Shown in pieces: positions 29,788 to 44,850 of a stretch of 64,000 nucleotides of DNA; position 1 is the stretch's first letter; the number at the start of each line of letters is the position of its first letter. This stretch comes from Isoperla grammatica (Eukaryota; Arthropoda; Insecta; Plecoptera; Perlodidae): positions 17,571,010 to 17,635,009 of the forward strand of contig OX246747.1 in the NCBI GenBank assembly GCA_945910005.1, written 5' to 3'. Under the pieces are notes generated by a model, which was not told the origin of the DNA, made no database searches, and worked only from the letters and a program-made list of their open reading frames with translations. The position numbers and the translations under genes were made by a program.

Positions 29788-30555
29788 AAATCAAGAGTTT
29801 ACGTATAAAAGCGTTGTCTACGAAGTGAAGTGTCATAGACATATAAACGCAATTATCTTAGAGAAGGCGGAGTTTTTGCAGTTCTGTATATTGCTGCTAA
29901 TAGAGAGTCTAATGCCAATCACGACGGATCGTTCAACTCTATTAAACATACCCACGTCTTCTATCAAATCAAGAGTTTACGTATAAAAGCGTAGTCTCCG
30001 AAGTGAAGTGGTATGGACAAAAACGCAATTATCTTAGAGAAGGCAGAGTTTCTTGCAGTTCTGTATAATCCTGCTAATAAGATGGTCTAATGCCAATTAC
30101 GATGGAGTGTTCAACTTAACATACCCACTTCGTCTATCAAATCAAGAGTTTACGTATAAAAGCGTAGTCTCCGAAGTGAAGTGGTACCGTATGGACATAT
30201 AAACGCAATTATCTAAGAGAAGGCGGAGTTTCTTGCAGTTCTGTATATTCCTGCTAATAGAGGGTCTAATGCCAATTACGACGGATTGTTCAAATCAATT
30301 AAACTAACCCACGTCTTCTATCAAATCAAGAGTTTACGTATAAAAGCGTAGTCTCCGAAGTGAAGTGTCATAGACATATAAACGCAATTATCTTAGAGAA
30401 GGCGGAGTTTCTTGCAGTTCTGTATATTCCTGCTAATAGAGGGTCTTATGCCAATAACGACGGAGTTTTCAACTCAATTAACCATATCCACGTCTTCTAT
30501 CAAATCAAGAGTTTACGTATAAAAGCGTAGTCTTTGAAGTGAAGTGGTATGGACA
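27864..30555 (+). repeat. Satellite block paralogous to about 133-2824
   Basis: The first 2.7 kb of the window matches this block at an offset of 27731 bp: the monomer at 847 matches 28578 and the one at 1915 matches 29646. A shorter stretch also matches 16952-18880 at an offset of 16822 bp. Near 30555 the offset drops by 179 bp to 27552, meaning one monomer is missing here relative to the left copy. The relation was read from shared variant monomers, so block ends are approximate. Confidence 0.75.
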
Positions 30556-33500
30556 TATAAACGCAATTATCCTAGAGAAGGCGGAGTTTCTTGCAGTTCT
30601 GTATATTCCTGCTAATAAAGAGTCTAATGCCAATCACGACGGAGTGTTCAACTCAATTAAACATAACGCCTAACGTCTTCTATCATATCAAGAGTTTACG
30701 TATAAAAGCGTAGTCTCCGAAGTGAAGTGTCATAGACATATAAACCTAATTATCTTAGACAAGGCGGAGTTTCTTGCAGTTCTGTATATTCCTGCTAATA
30801 GAGTGTCGTATGCCAATAACGACGGAGTGTTAAAATCAATTAAACATACCCACGTCTTCTATCAAATCAAGAGTTTACATGTAAAAGCGTAGTCTCCGAA
30901 GTGAAGTGTCATAGACATATAAACCTAATTGTCTTAGAGAAGGCGGAGTTTCTTGCAGTTCTGTATATTCCTGCTAATACAGTGTCGTATGCCAATAACG
31001 ACGGAGTGTTGAAATCAATTAAACATACCCACTTTTTCTATCAAATCAAGAGTTTACATGTAAAAGCGTAGTCTCCAAAGTGTAGTGGTATGGACATATA
31101 AACGCAATTATCTTAGAGAAGGCGGAGTTTCTTGCAGTTCTGTATATTCCTGCTAATAGAGGGTCTAATTTTAATGACGACGTAGTGTTCAACTTAATTG
31201 AACATACCCACGTCTTCTATCAAATCAAGAGTATACGTATAAAAGCGTAGTCTCCGAAGTGAAGTGTCATAGACATATAAACGCAATTATCTACGAGAAG
31301 GCGGAGTTTCTTGCGGTTCTGTGTATTCCTGCTAATAGAGAGTCTAATGCCAATAACGTCGGAGTGTTCAACTCAATTAACCATATCCATGTCTTCTATC
31401 AAATCAAGAGTTTACATGTAAAAGCGTAGTCTCCGAAGTGAAGTGTCTTAGGCATATAAACGCAATTATCTTAGAGAAGGCGGAGTTTCTTGCAGTTCTG
31501 TATACTCTTGCTAAAAGAGGGTCTAATGCCAATTACGACGTAGTGTACAAGTCAATTAAACATACCCACGTCTTCTTTCAAATCAAGAGTTTACGTATAA
31601 AAGCGAAGTCTCCGAAGTGAAGTGTCATAGACATATAAACGCAATTATCTTAGACAAGGCGGAGTTTCTTGCAGTTCTGTATATTCCTGCTAATAGAGGG
31701 TCTAACGCCAATTACGACGGAGTGTTCAACTTAAGTTAACATACCCACGATTTCTATCAAATCAAGGGTTTACGTATAAAAGCGTAGTCTCCGAAGTGAA
31801 AAGTCATAGACATATAAACGCAATTATCTAAGAGAAGGCGGAGCTTCTTGCAGTTCTGTGTATTCCTGCTAATAGAGGGTCTAATGCTTATTACGATGAA
31901 GTGTTCAACTCAATTAACCATACCCACGTCTTCTATCAAATCAAGAGTTTACGTATAAAAGCGTAGTCTCCGAAGTGTTGTGGTACCGTATGGACATATA
32001 AACGCAATTATCTAAAAGAAGGCGGAGTTTCTTGCAGTTCTGTATATTCTTGCTAATAAAGGGTCTAATGCTTATAACGACGGAGTGTTCAATTCAATTA
32101 ACCATATCCACGTCTTCTATCAAATCAAGAGTTTACGTGTAAATGCGTAATCTACGAAGTGAAGTGTCATAGACATATAAACGCAATTATTCTAGAGAAG
32201 GCGGAGTTTCTTGCAGTACTGTATATTCCTGCTAATATAGAGTCTAATGCCAATCACGACGGAGTGTTCAACTCAATTAAACATACCCAAGTCTTCTATC
32301 AAATCAAGAGTTTACGTATAAAAGCGTAGTCTCCGAAGTGAAGTGTCATAGACATATAAACCTAATTATCTAAGACAAGGCGGAGTTTCTTGCAGTTCTG
32401 TATATTCCTGCTAATAGAGTGTCGTATGCCAATAACGACGGAGTGTTGAAATCAATTAAACATACCCACGTCTTCTATCAAATCAAGAGTTTACATGTAA
32501 AAGCGTAGTCTCCGAAGTGAAGTGTCATAGATATATAAACCTAATTATCTTAGAGAAGGCGGAGTTTCTTGCAGTTCTGTGTATTCCTGCTTAAAGAATG
32601 TCGTATGCCAATAACGACGGAGTGTTAAAATCAATTAAACATACCCACGTCTTCTATCAAATCAAGAGTTTACATGTAAAAGCGTAGTCTCCAAAGTGTA
32701 GTGGTATGGACATATAAACGCAATTATCTTGAGAAGGCGGAGCTCTTGCAGTTCTGTATATTTCTGCTAAAAGAGGGTCTAATGCCAATTACGACGGAGT
32801 GTTGAATTCAATTTAACATGCCCACATCTTCTATCAAATCAAGAGTTTACATGTAAAAGCGTAGTCTCCGAAGTGTAGTGGTATGGACATATAAACGCAA
32901 TTATCTTAGAGAAGGTGGAGCTTCTTGCAGTTCTGTATATTCCTGCTAATAGAGAGTCTAATGCCAATTACGACGAACTGTTCAACTCAATTTAACATAC
33001 CCACGTCGTCGATCAAATCAAGAGTTTACGTGTAAAAGCGTAGTCTCCGAAGTGAAGTGTCATAGACATATACACGCAATTATCTAAGAGAAGGCAGAGT
33101 TTCTTGCAGTTCTGTATATTCCTGCTAATAGAGGGTCTAATGCCAATAACGACGGAGTGTTCAACTCAATTAACCATATCCACGTCTTCTATCAAATCAA
33201 GAGTTTACATGTAAAAGCGTAATCTACGAAGTGAAGTGTAATAGACATATAAACGCAATTATCCTAGAGAAGGCGGAGTTTCTTGCAGTTCTGTGTATTC
33301 CTGCTAATAGAAGGTTAAATGCTAATAACGACGGAGTGTTCAACTCAATTAAACATACCCACGTATTCTATGAAATCAAGAGTTTACGTATAAAAGCGTT
33401 GACTCCGAAGTGTAGTGGTATGGACATATAAACGCAATTATCTTAAAAAAAGGTGGAGTTTCTTGCAGTTCTGTATATTCTTGCTAATAGAGGGTCTATT

Positions 33501-33689
33501 GCCAATAACGACGGATTGTTAAACTCAATTTAACATACCCAAGTCTTCTATCAAATCAAGAGTTTACATGTAAAAGCATAGTCTCCGAAATGAAGTGTCA
33601 TAGACATATAAACGCAATTATCTTAGAGAAGGCGGAGTTTCTTGCAGTTCTGTATATTCCTGCTAATAGAGGGTCTAATGCCAATGACG

Positions 33690-36600
33690 ACGTAGTGTTC
33701 AACTCAATTGAACATACCCACGTCTTCTATCAAATCAAGAGTTTACATGTAAAAGCGAAGTCTCCGAAGTGAAGTGTCATAGACATATAAACGCAATTAT
33801 CTTAGAGAAGGCGGAGTTTCTTGCAGTTCTGTACATTTTTGCTAATAGAGGGTCTAATGTTAATGACGACGTAGTGTACAACTCAATTAACCATACCCAC
33901 GTCTTCTATCAAATCAAGAGTTTACGTATAAAAGCGTATTCTCCGAAGTGTAGTGGTATGGACATATAAACGCAATTATCTTAGAGAAGGCGGGGTTTTT
34001 TACAGTTCTGTATATTCCTGCTAATAGACGGTCTATTGCCAATAACGACGGAGTGTTAAACTCAATTATACATACCCACGTATTCTATCAAATCAAGAGT
34101 TTACGTATAAAAGCGTAGTCTTTGAAGTGAAGTGGTATGGACATATAAACGCAATTATCTAAGAGAAGGCGGAGTTTCTTGCAGTTCTGTGTATTCCTGC
34201 TAATAGCGGGTCTAATGCCAATAACGACGGATTGTTCAACTTAATTAAACATACCCACGTATTCTATCAAATCAAGAGTTTACGTATAAAAGCGTTGTCT
34301 CCGAAGGGTAGTGTCATGGACTTAACGCAATTATCTTAAAGAAGGTGAGGTTTCTTGCAGTTCTGTATATTCTTGCTAATAGAGGGTCTATTGCCAATTA
34401 CGACGGAGTGTTGAACTCAATTAAACATACCCACGTCTTCTATCAAATCAAGAGTTTACATGTAAAAGCGTAGTCTCCGAAGTGAAGTGTCATAGACATA
34501 TAAACGCAATTATCTTAGAGAAGGCGGAGTTTCTTGCAGTTCTGTATATTCCTGCTAATAGAAGGTCTAATGCCAATGACGACGTAGTGTTCAACTCAAT
34601 TAAACATACCCACGTCTTCTATCAAATCAAGAGTTTACATGTAAAAGCGTAGTCTCCGAAGTGAAGTGTCATAGACATATAAACGCAATTATCCTAGAGA
34701 AGGCGAAGTTTTTTGCAGTTCTGTATATTCCTGCTAATAAAGAGTCTAATGCTTATCACAACGGAGTGTTCAACTTAATTAAACATACCCACGTATTCTA
34801 TCAAATCAAGAGTTTACGTATAAAAGCGTTGTCTCCGAAGTGAAGTGTCATAGACATATAAACGCAATTATACTAGAGAAGGCGGAGTTTTTGCAGTTCT
34901 GTATATTCCTGCTAATGGAGGGTCTAATGCTAATAACGATGGATCGTTCAACTCCATTAAACATACCCACGTCTTCTATCAAATTAAGAGTTTACGTATA
35001 AAAGCGTAGTCTCCGAAGTGAAGTGGTTGTGACATATAAACGCAATTATCTTAGAGAAGGCAGAGTTTCTTGCAGTTCTGTATAATCCTGCTAATAAGAT
35101 GGTCTAATGCCAATTACGACGGAGTGTTCAACTCAATTAACCATATCCACGTCTTCTATCAAATCAAGAGTTCTCGTGTAAAAGCGTAGTCTCCGAAGTG
35201 AAGTGTCATAGACATATAAACGCAATTATCTAAGAGAAGGCGGAGTTTCTTGCAGTTCTGTGTATTTCTGCTAATAGAGGGTCTAATGCCAATTACAATG
35301 GAGTGTTCAACTAAATTAAACATACCCACGTCTTCTATCAAATCAAGAGTTTACGTGTAAAAGCGTAGTCTCCGAAGTGAAGTGTCATAGACATATAAAC
35401 GCAATTATCTAAAACAAGGCGGAGTTTCTTGCAGCTCTGTATATTCTTGCTAATAGAGGTTCTAATGCCAATAACAAAGGATCGTTCAAATCAATTAATC
35501 ATACCCACGTATTCTATCAAATCAAGAGTTTACGTATAAAAGCGAAGTTTCCGAAGTGTAGTGGTATGGACATATAAACGCAAATATCTTAGAGAAGGCA
35601 GAGTTTCTTGCAGTTCTGTATATTCCTGCTAATAAGATGGTCTAATGTTAATCACGACAAAGTGTTCAACATAGTTAAACATACCCACGTATTATATCAA
35701 ATCAAGAGTTTACGTATAAAAGCGTTGTCTCTGAAGGGTAGTGTCATGGACTTAACGCAATTATCTTAGAGAAAGTGGAGTTTCTTGCAGTTCTGTATAT
35801 TCCTGCTAATAGAGGGTCTAATGCCAATAACGACAGAGTTTTCAACTCAATTAACCATATCCACGTCTTCTATCAAATCAAGAGTTTACGTATAAAAGCG
35901 TAGTCTCCGAAGTGAAGTGGTACCGTATGGACATATAAACGCAATTATCTAAGAGAAGGCGGAGTTTCTTGCAGTTCTGTATTATCCTGCTAATAGAGGG
36001 TCTAATGCCAATTACAACGGATTGTTTAAATCAATTAAACTAACCCACGTCTTCTATCAAATCAAGAGTTTACGTATAAAAGCGTAGTCTCCGAAGTGAA
36101 GTGTCATAGACATATAAACGCAATGATCTTAGAGAAGGCGGAGTTTCTTGCAGTTCTGTATATTCCTGCTAATAGAGGGTCTAATGCCAATAACGACGGA
36201 GTGTTCAACTCAATTAACCATATCCACGTCTTCTATCAAATCAAGAGTTTACGTAAAAAAGCGTAGTCTTTGAAGTGAAGTGGTATGGACATATAAACAC
36301 AATTATCTAAGAGAAGGCGGAGTTTCTTGCAGTTCTGTGTATTCCTGCTAATAGAGGGTCTATTGCCAATAACGAAGTAGTGTTCAACTCAATTGAACAT
36401 ACCCACGTCTTCTATCAAATCAAGAGTTTACATGTAAAAGCGAAGTCTCCGAAGTGAAGTGTCATAGACATATAAACGCAATTATCTTAGAGAAGGCGGA
36501 GTTTCTTGCAGTTCTGTACATTTTTGCTAATAGAGGGTCTAATGTTAATGACGACGTAGTGTACAACTCAATTAACCATACCCACGTCTTCTATCAAATC

Positions 36601-39061
36601 AAGAGTTTACGTATAAAAGCGTATTCTCCGAAGTGTAGTGGTATGGACATATAAACGCAATTATCTTAGAGAAGGCGGGGTTTTTTACAGTTCTGTATAT
36701 TCCTGCTAATAGACGGTCTATTGCCAATAACGACGGAGTGTTAAACTCAATTAAAAATACCCACGTATTCTATCAAATCAAGAGTTTACGTATAAAAGCG
36801 TAGTCTTTGAAGTGAAGTGGTATGGACATATAAACGCAATTATCTAAGAGAAGGCGGAGTTTCTTGCAGTTCTGTGTATTCCTGCTAATAGCGGGTCTAA
36901 TGCCAATAACGACGGAGTGTTCAACTTAATTAAACATACCCACGTATTCTATCAAATCAAGAGTTTACGTATAAAAGCGTTGTCTCCGAAGGGTAGTGTC
37001 ATGGACTTAACGCAATTATCTTAAAGAAGGTGGAGTTTCTTGCAGTTCTGTATATTCTTGCTAATAGAGGGTCTATTGCCAATTACGACGGAGTGTTGCA
37101 CTCAATTAAACATACCCACGTCTTCTATCAAATCAAGAGTTTACATGTAAAAGCGTAGTCTCCGAAGTGAAGTGTCATAGACATATAAACGCAATTATCT
37201 TAGAGAAGGCGGAGTTTCTTGCAGTTCTGTATATTCCTGCTAATAGAGGGTCTAATGCCAATGACGACTTAGTGTTCAACTCAATTAAACATACCCACGT
37301 CTTCTATCAAATCAAGAGTTTACATGTAAAAGCGTAGTCTCCGAAGTGAAGTGTCATAGACATATAAACGCAATTATCCTAGAGAAGGCGAAGTTTTTTG
37401 CAGTTCTGTATATTCCTGCTAATAAAGAGTCTAATGCTTATCACGACGGAGTGTTCAACTTAATTAAACATACCCACGTATTCTATCAAATCAAGAGTTT
37501 ACGTATAAAAGCGTTGTCTCCGAAGTGAAGTGTCATAGACATATAAACGCAATTATCTTAGAGAAGGCGGAGTTTTTGCAGTTCTGTATATTCCTGCTAA
37601 TGGAGGGTCTAATGCCAATAACGATGGATCGTTCAACTCCATTAAACATACCCACGTCTTCTATCAAATAAAGAGTTTACGTATAAAAGCGTAGTCTCCG
37701 AAGTGAAGTGGTTGTGACATATAAACGCAATTATCTTAGAGAAGGCAGAGTTTCTTGCAGTTCTGTATAATCCTGCTAATAAGATGGTCTAATGCCAATT
37801 ACGACGGAGTGTTCAACTCAATTAACCATATCCACGTCTTCTATCAAATCAAGAGTTCTCGTGTAAAAGCGTAGTCTCCGAAGTGAAGTGTCATAGACAT
37901 ATAAACGCAATTATCTAAGAGAAGGCGGAGTTTCTTGCAGTTCTGTGTATTTCTGCTAATAGAGGGTCTAATGCCAATCACAATGGAGTGTTCAACTAAA
38001 TTAAACATACCCACGTCTTCTATCAAATCAAGAGTTTACGTGTAAAAGCGTAATCTCCGAAGTGAAGTGTCATAGACATATAAACGCAATTATCTAAAAG
38101 AAGGCGGAGTTTCTTGCAGCTCTGTATATTCTTGCTAATAGAGGTTCTAATGCCAATAACAAAGGATCGTTCAAATCAATTAATCATACCCACGTATTCT
38201 ATCAAATCAAGAGTTTACGTATAAAAGCGAAGTTTCCGAAGTGTAGTGGTATGGACATATAAACGCAAATATCTTAGAGAAGGCAGAGTTTCTTGCAGTT
38301 CTGTATATTCCTGCTAATAAGATGGTCTAATGTTAATCACGACAAAGTGTTCAACATAGTTAAACATACCCACGTATTCTATCAAATCAAGAGTTTACGT
38401 ATAAAAGCGTTGTCTCTGAAGGGTAGTGTCATGGACTTAACGCAATTATCTTAGAGAAAGTGGAGTTTCTTGCAGTTCTGTATATTCCTGCTAATAGAGG
38501 GTCTAATGCCAATAACGACAGAGTGTTCAACTCAATTAACCATATCCACGTCTTCTATCAAATCAAGAGTTTACGTATAAAAGCGTAGTCTCCAAAGTGA
38601 AGTGGTACCGTATGGACATATAAACGCAATTATCTAAGAGAAGGCGGAGTTTCTTGCAGTTCTGTATTATCCTGCTAATAGAGGGTCTAATGCCAATTAC
38701 AACGGATTGTTTAAATCAATTAAACTAACCCACGTCTTCTATCAAATCAAGAGTTTACGTATAAAAGCGTAGTCTCCGAAGTGAAGTGTCATAGACATAT
38801 AAACGCAATTATCTTAGAGAAGGCGGAGTTTCTTGCAGTTCTGTATATTCCTGCTAATAGAGGGTCTAATGCCAATAACGACGGAGTGTTCAACTCAATT
38901 AACCATATCCACGTCTTCTATCAAATCAAGAGTTTACGTAAAAAAGCGTAGTCTTTGAAGTGAAGTGGTATGGACATATAAACACAATTATCTAAGAGAA
39001 GGCGGAGTTTCTTGCAGTCCTGTGTATTCCTGCTAATAAAAGGGTCTATTGCCAATAACGA
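33690..39061 (+). repeat. Tandem duplication of a 2685-bp satellite block (15 monomers)
   Basis: Monomers at 33769, 34661 and 35159 recur at 36454, 37346 and 37844, an offset of exactly 2685 bp. The first unit ends near 36377, where GCCAATAACGA joins AGTAGTGTTCAACTCAATTG, an abnormal within-monomer junction. The second unit ends near 39061, where the same upstream monomer continues in the usual way. This is a third independent, recent expansion inside the array. Confidence 0.88.
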
Positions 39062-42000
39062 CGAAGTGTTCAACTCAATTAAACATATCCACGTCTTCTA
39101 TCAAAACAAGAGTTTACGTGTAAATGCGTAATCTACGAAGTGAAGTGTCATAGACATATAAACGCAATTATCCTAGAGAAGGCGGAGTTTCTTGCAGTTC
39201 TGTATATTTCTGCTAATAAAGAGTCTTATGCCAATCACGACGGAGTGTTCAACTCAATTAAACATACCCACGTCTTCTATCATATCAAGAGTTTACGTAT
39301 AAAAGCGTAGTCTCCGAAGTGAAGTGTCATAGACATATAAACCTAATTATCTTAGACAAGGCGGAGTTTCTTGCAGTTCTGTATATTCTTGCTAATAGAG
39401 TGTCGTATGCCAATAACGACGGAGTGTTAAAATCAATTAAACATACCCACGTCTTCTATCAAATCAAGAGTTTACATGTAAAAGCGTAGTCTCCGAAGTG
39501 AAGTGTCATAGACATATAAACCTAATTATCTTAGAGAAGGCGGAGTTTCTTGCAGTTCTGTATATTTTTGCTAATAGAGTGTCGTATGCCAATAACGACG
39601 GAGTGTTAAAATCAATTAAACATACCCACGTCTTCTATCAAATCAAGAGTTTATATGTAAAAGCGTAGTCTCCAAAGTGTAGTGGTATGGACATATAAAC
39701 GCAATTATCTTAGAGAAGGCGGAGCTTCTTGCAGTTCTGTATATTCCTGCTAATAGAGGGTCTAATGCCAATTACGACGAAGTGTTGAACTCAATTAAAC
39801 ATGCCCACATCTTCTATCAAATCAAGAGTTTACATGTAAAAGCGTAGTCTCCGAAGTGTAGTGGTATGGACATATAAACGCAATTATCTTAGAGAAGGCG
39901 GAGCTTCTTGCAGTTCTGTATATTCCTGCTAATAGAAGGTCTAATGCCAATGACGACGTAGTGTACAACTTAATTAACCATACCCACGTATTCTATCAAA
40001 TCATGAGTTTACGTATAAAAGCGTTGTCTCCGAAGGGTAGTGTCATGGACTTAACGGAATTATCTTAGAAAAGGCGGAGTTTCTTGCAGTTCTGTATATT
40101 CCTGCTAATAGAGAGTCTAATGCCAATCACGACGGAGTGTTCAACTTAATTAAACATACCCACGTATTCTATCAAATCAAGAGTTTACGTATAAAAGCGT
40201 TGTATCCGAAGGGTAGTGTAATGGACTTAACGCAATTATCTTAGAGAAGGTGGAGTTTCTTGCAGTTCTGTATATTCTTGCTAATAGAGGGTCTATTGCC
40301 AATAACGACGGAGTGTTGAACTCAATTAAACATACCCACGTCTTCGATCAAATCAAGAGTTTACATGTAAAAGCGTAGTCTCAGAAGTGAAGTGTCATAG
40401 ACATATAAACGCAATTATCTTAGAGAAGGCGGAGTTTCTTGCAGTTCTGTATATTCCTGCTAATAACGGGTCTAATGCCAATGACGACGTAGTGTTCAAC
40501 TCAATTAAACATACCCACGTCTTCTATCAAATCAAGAGTTTACATGTAAAAGCGTAGTCTCCGAAGTGAAGTGTCATAGACATATAAACGCAATTATCCT
40601 AGAGAAAACGGAGTTTCTTGCAGTTCTGTATATTCCTGATAATAAAGAGTCTAATGCTTATCACGACATAGTGTTCAACTTAATTAAACATACCCACGTT
40701 TTCTATCAAATCAAGAGTTTACGTTTAAAAGCGTTGTCTACGAAGTGAAGTGTCATAGACATATAAACGCAATTATCTTAGAGAAGGCGGAGTTTTTGCA
40801 GTTCTGTATATTGCTGCTAATAGAGGGTCTAATGCCAATTACGACGGATCGTTCAACTATATTAAACATACCCACGTCTTCTATCAAATCAAGAGTTTAC
40901 GTATAAAAGCGTAGTCTCCGAAGTGAAGTGGTATGGACAAAAACGCAATTATCTTAGAGAAGGCAGAGTTTCTTGCAGTTCTGTATAATCCTGCTAATAA
41001 GATGGTCTAATGCCAATTACGACGGAGTGTTCAACTCAATTAACCATATCCACGTCTTCTATCAAATCAAGAGTTTACGTGTAAAAGCGTAGTCTCCGAA
41101 GTGAAGTGTCATAGACATATAAACGCAATTATCTAAGAGAAGGCGGAGTTTCTTGCAGTTCTGTGTATTTCTGCTAATAGAGGGTCTAATGCCAATCACA
41201 ATGGAGTGTTCAACTAAATTAAACATACCCACGTCTTCTATCAAATCAAGAGTTTACGTGTAAAAGCGTAGTCTCCGAAGTGAAGTGTCATAGACATATA
41301 AACGCAATTATCTAAAAGAAGGCGGAGTTTCTTGCAGCTCTGTATATTCTTGCTAATAGAGGGTCTAATGCCAATAACAAAGGATCGTTCAAATCAATTA
41401 ATCATACCCACGTATTCTATCAAATCAAGAGTTTACGTATAAAAGCGTAGTTTCCGAAGTGTAGTGGTATGGACATATAAACGCAAATATCTTAGAGAAG
41501 GCAGAGTTTCTTGCAGTTCTGTATATTCCTGCTAATAAGATGGTCTAATGTTAATCACGACAGAGGTTTTAACATAATTTAACATACCCACGTATTCTAT
41601 CAAATCAAGAGTTTACGTATAAAAGCGTTGTCTCTGAAGGGAAGTGTCATGGACTTAACGCAATCATCTTAGAGAAGTTGGAGTTTCTTGCAGTTCTGTA
41701 TATTCCTGCTAATAGAGGGTCTAATGCCAATAACGACAGAGTGTTCAACTCAATTAACCATATCCACGTCTTCTATTAAATCAAGAGTTTACATGTAAAA
41801 GCGTAGTCTCCGAAGTGAAGTGTCATAGACATACAAACGCAATTATCTAAGAGAAGGCGGAGTTTCTTGCAGTTCTGTGTATTCCTGCTAATAGAAGGTT
41901 TAATGCCAATAACGATGGAGTGTTCAACTTAACATACCCACTTCGTCTATCAAATCAAGAGTTTACGTATAAAAGCGTAGTCTCCGAAGTGAAGTGGTAC

Positions 42001-42539
42001 CGTATGGACATATAAACGCAATTATCTAAGAGAAGGCGGAGTTTCTTGCAGTTCTGTATATTCCTGCTAATAGAGGGTCTAATGCCAATTACGACGGATT
42101 GTTCAAATCAATTAAACTAACCCACGTCTCCTATCAAATCAAGAGTTTACGTATAAAAGCGTAGTCTCCGAAGTGAAGTGTCATAGACATATAAACGCAA
42201 TTTTCTTAGAGAAGGCGGAGTTTCTTGCAGTTCTGTATATTCCTGCTAATAGAGGGTCTAATGCCAATAACGACGGAGTTTTCAACTCAATTAACCATAT
42301 CCACGTCTTCTAGCAAATCAAGAGTTTACGTATAAAAGCGTAGTCTTTGAAGTGAAGTGGTATGGACATATAAACGCAATTATCTAAGAGAAGGCGGAGT
42401 TTCTTGCAGTTCTGTGTATTCCTGCTAATAGAGGGTCTATTGCCAATAACGACGAAGTGTTCAACTCAATTAAACATATCCACGTCTTCTATCAAATCAA
42501 GAGTTTACGTGTAAATGCGTAATCTACGAAGTAAAGTGT

Positions 42540-44850
42540 CATAGACATATAAACGCAATTATCCTAGAGAAGGCGGAGTTTCTTGCAGTTCTGTATATTC
42601 CTGCTAATAAAGAGTCTAATGCCAATCACGACGGAGTGTTCAACTCAATTAAACATAACGCCTAACGTCTTCTATCATATCAAGAGTTTACGTATAAAAG
42701 CGTAGTCTCCGAAGTGAAGTGTCATAGACATATAAACCTAATTATCTTAGACAAGGCGGAGTTTCTTGCAGTTCTGTATATTCCTGCTAATAGAGTGTCG
42801 TATGCCAATAACGACGAAGTGTTAAAATCAATTAAACATACCCACGTCTTCTATCAAATCAAGAGTTTACATGTAAAAGCGTAGTCTCCGAAGTGAAGTG
42901 TCATAGACATATAAACCTAATTGTCTTAGAGAAGGCGGAGTTTCTTGCAGTTCTGTATATTCCTGCTCATAGAGTGTCGTATGCCAATAACGACGGAGTG
43001 TTGAAATCAATTAAACATACCCACTTCTTCTATCAAATCAAGAGTTTACATGTAAAAGCGTAGTCTCCAAAGTGTAGTGGTATGGACATATAAACGCAAT
43101 TATCTTAGAGAAGGCGGAGTTTCTTGCAGTTCTGTATATTCCTGCTAATAGAGGGTCTAATTTTAATGACGACGTAGTGTTCAACTCAATTGAACATACC
43201 CACGTCTTCTATCAAATCAAGAGTATACGTATAAAAGCGTAGTCTCCGAAGTGAAGTGTCATAGACATATTAACGCAATTATCTAAGAGAAGGCGGAGTT
43301 TCTTGCGGTTCTGTGTATTCTTGCTAAGAGAGTCTAATGCCAATAACGTCGGAGTGTTCAACTCAATTAACCATATCCATGTCTTCTATCAAATTTAAGA
43401 GTTTACATGTAAAAGCGTAGTCTCCGAAGTGAAGTGTCTTAGACATATAAACGCAATTATCTTAGAGAAGGCGGAGTTTCTTGCAGTTCTGTATACTCTT
43501 GCTAAAAGAGGGTCTAATGCCAATTACGACGTAGTGTACAAGTCAATTAAACATACCCACGTCTTCTTTCAAATCAAGAGTTTACGTATAAAAGCGAAGT
43601 CTCCGAAGTGAAGTGTCATAGACATATAAACGCAATTATCTTAGACAAGGCGGACTTTCTTGCAGTTCTGTATATTTCTGCTAATAGAGGGTCTAACGCT
43701 TATTACGACGGAGTGTTCAACTCAAGTTAACATACCCACGATTTCTATCAAATCAAGGGTTTACGTATAAAAGCGTAGTCTCCGAAGTGAAAAGTCATAG
43801 ACATATAAACGCAATTATCTAAGAGAAGGCGGAGCTTCTTGCAGTTCTGTGTATTCCTGCTAATAGAGGGTCTAATGCTTATTACGATGAAGTGTTCAAC
43901 TCAATTAACCATACCCACGTCTTCTATCAAATCAAGAGTTTACGTATAAAAGCGCAGTCTCCGAAGTGTTGTGGTACCGTATGGACATATAAACGCAATT
44001 ATCTAAAAGAAGGCGGAGTTTCTTGCAGTTCTGTATATTCTTGCTAATAAAGTATCTAATGCTAATAACGACGGAGTGTTCAATTCAATTAACCATATCC
44101 ACGTCTTCTATCAAATCAAGAGTTAACGTGTAAATGCGGAATCTACGAAGTGAAGTGTCATAGACATATAAACGCAATTATCCTAGATAAGGCGGAGTTT
44201 CTTGCAGTTCTGTATATTCCTGCTAATAAAGAGTCTAATGCCAATCACGACGGAGTGTTCAACTCAAATAAACATACCCAAGTCTTCTATCAAATCAAGA
44301 GTTTACGTATAAAAGCGTAGTCTCCGAAGTGAAGTGTCATAGACATATAAACCTAATTATCTAAGACAAGGCGGAGTTTCTTGCAGTTCTGTATATTCCT
44401 GCTAATAGAGTGTCGTATGCCAATAACGACGGAGTGTTAAAATCAATTAAACATACCCACGTCTTCTATCAAATCAAGAGTTTACATGTAAAAGCGTAGT
44501 CTCCGAAGTGAAGTGTCATAGATATATAAACCTAATTATCTTAGAGAAGGCGGAGTTTCTTGCAGTTTTGTGTATTCCTGCTAAAAGAATGTCGTATGCC
44601 AATAACGACGGAGTGTTAAAATCAATAAAACATACCCACGTCTTCTATCAAATTTAGAGTTTACATGTAAAAGCGTAGTCTCCAAAGTGTAGTGGTATGG
44701 ACATATAAACGCAATTATCTTGAGAAGGCGGAGCTTCTTGCAGTTCTGTATATTTCTGCTAAAAGAGGGTCTAATGCCAATTACGACGGAGTGTTGAATT
44801 CAATTTAACATGCCCACATCTTCTATCAAATCAAGAGTTTACATGTAAAA
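42540..44850 (+). repeat. Satellite block paralogous to about 30550-32860
   Basis: The monomers at 30555-32860 recur about 11991 bp to the right (31438 and 43429 are the clearest pair). Both blocks carry a private variant in which CATACCCACGTC is replaced by CATAACGCCTAACGTC, at about 30663 and 42654; the same variant is also at about 3111 and 7232. To the right of 44850 the array instead resembles 36.8-38.5 kb at an offset of 8053 bp (37346 and 45399). More single-base differences are visible than in the 4.1-kb or 10.9-kb duplications, so this relation looks older. Confidence 0.7.
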
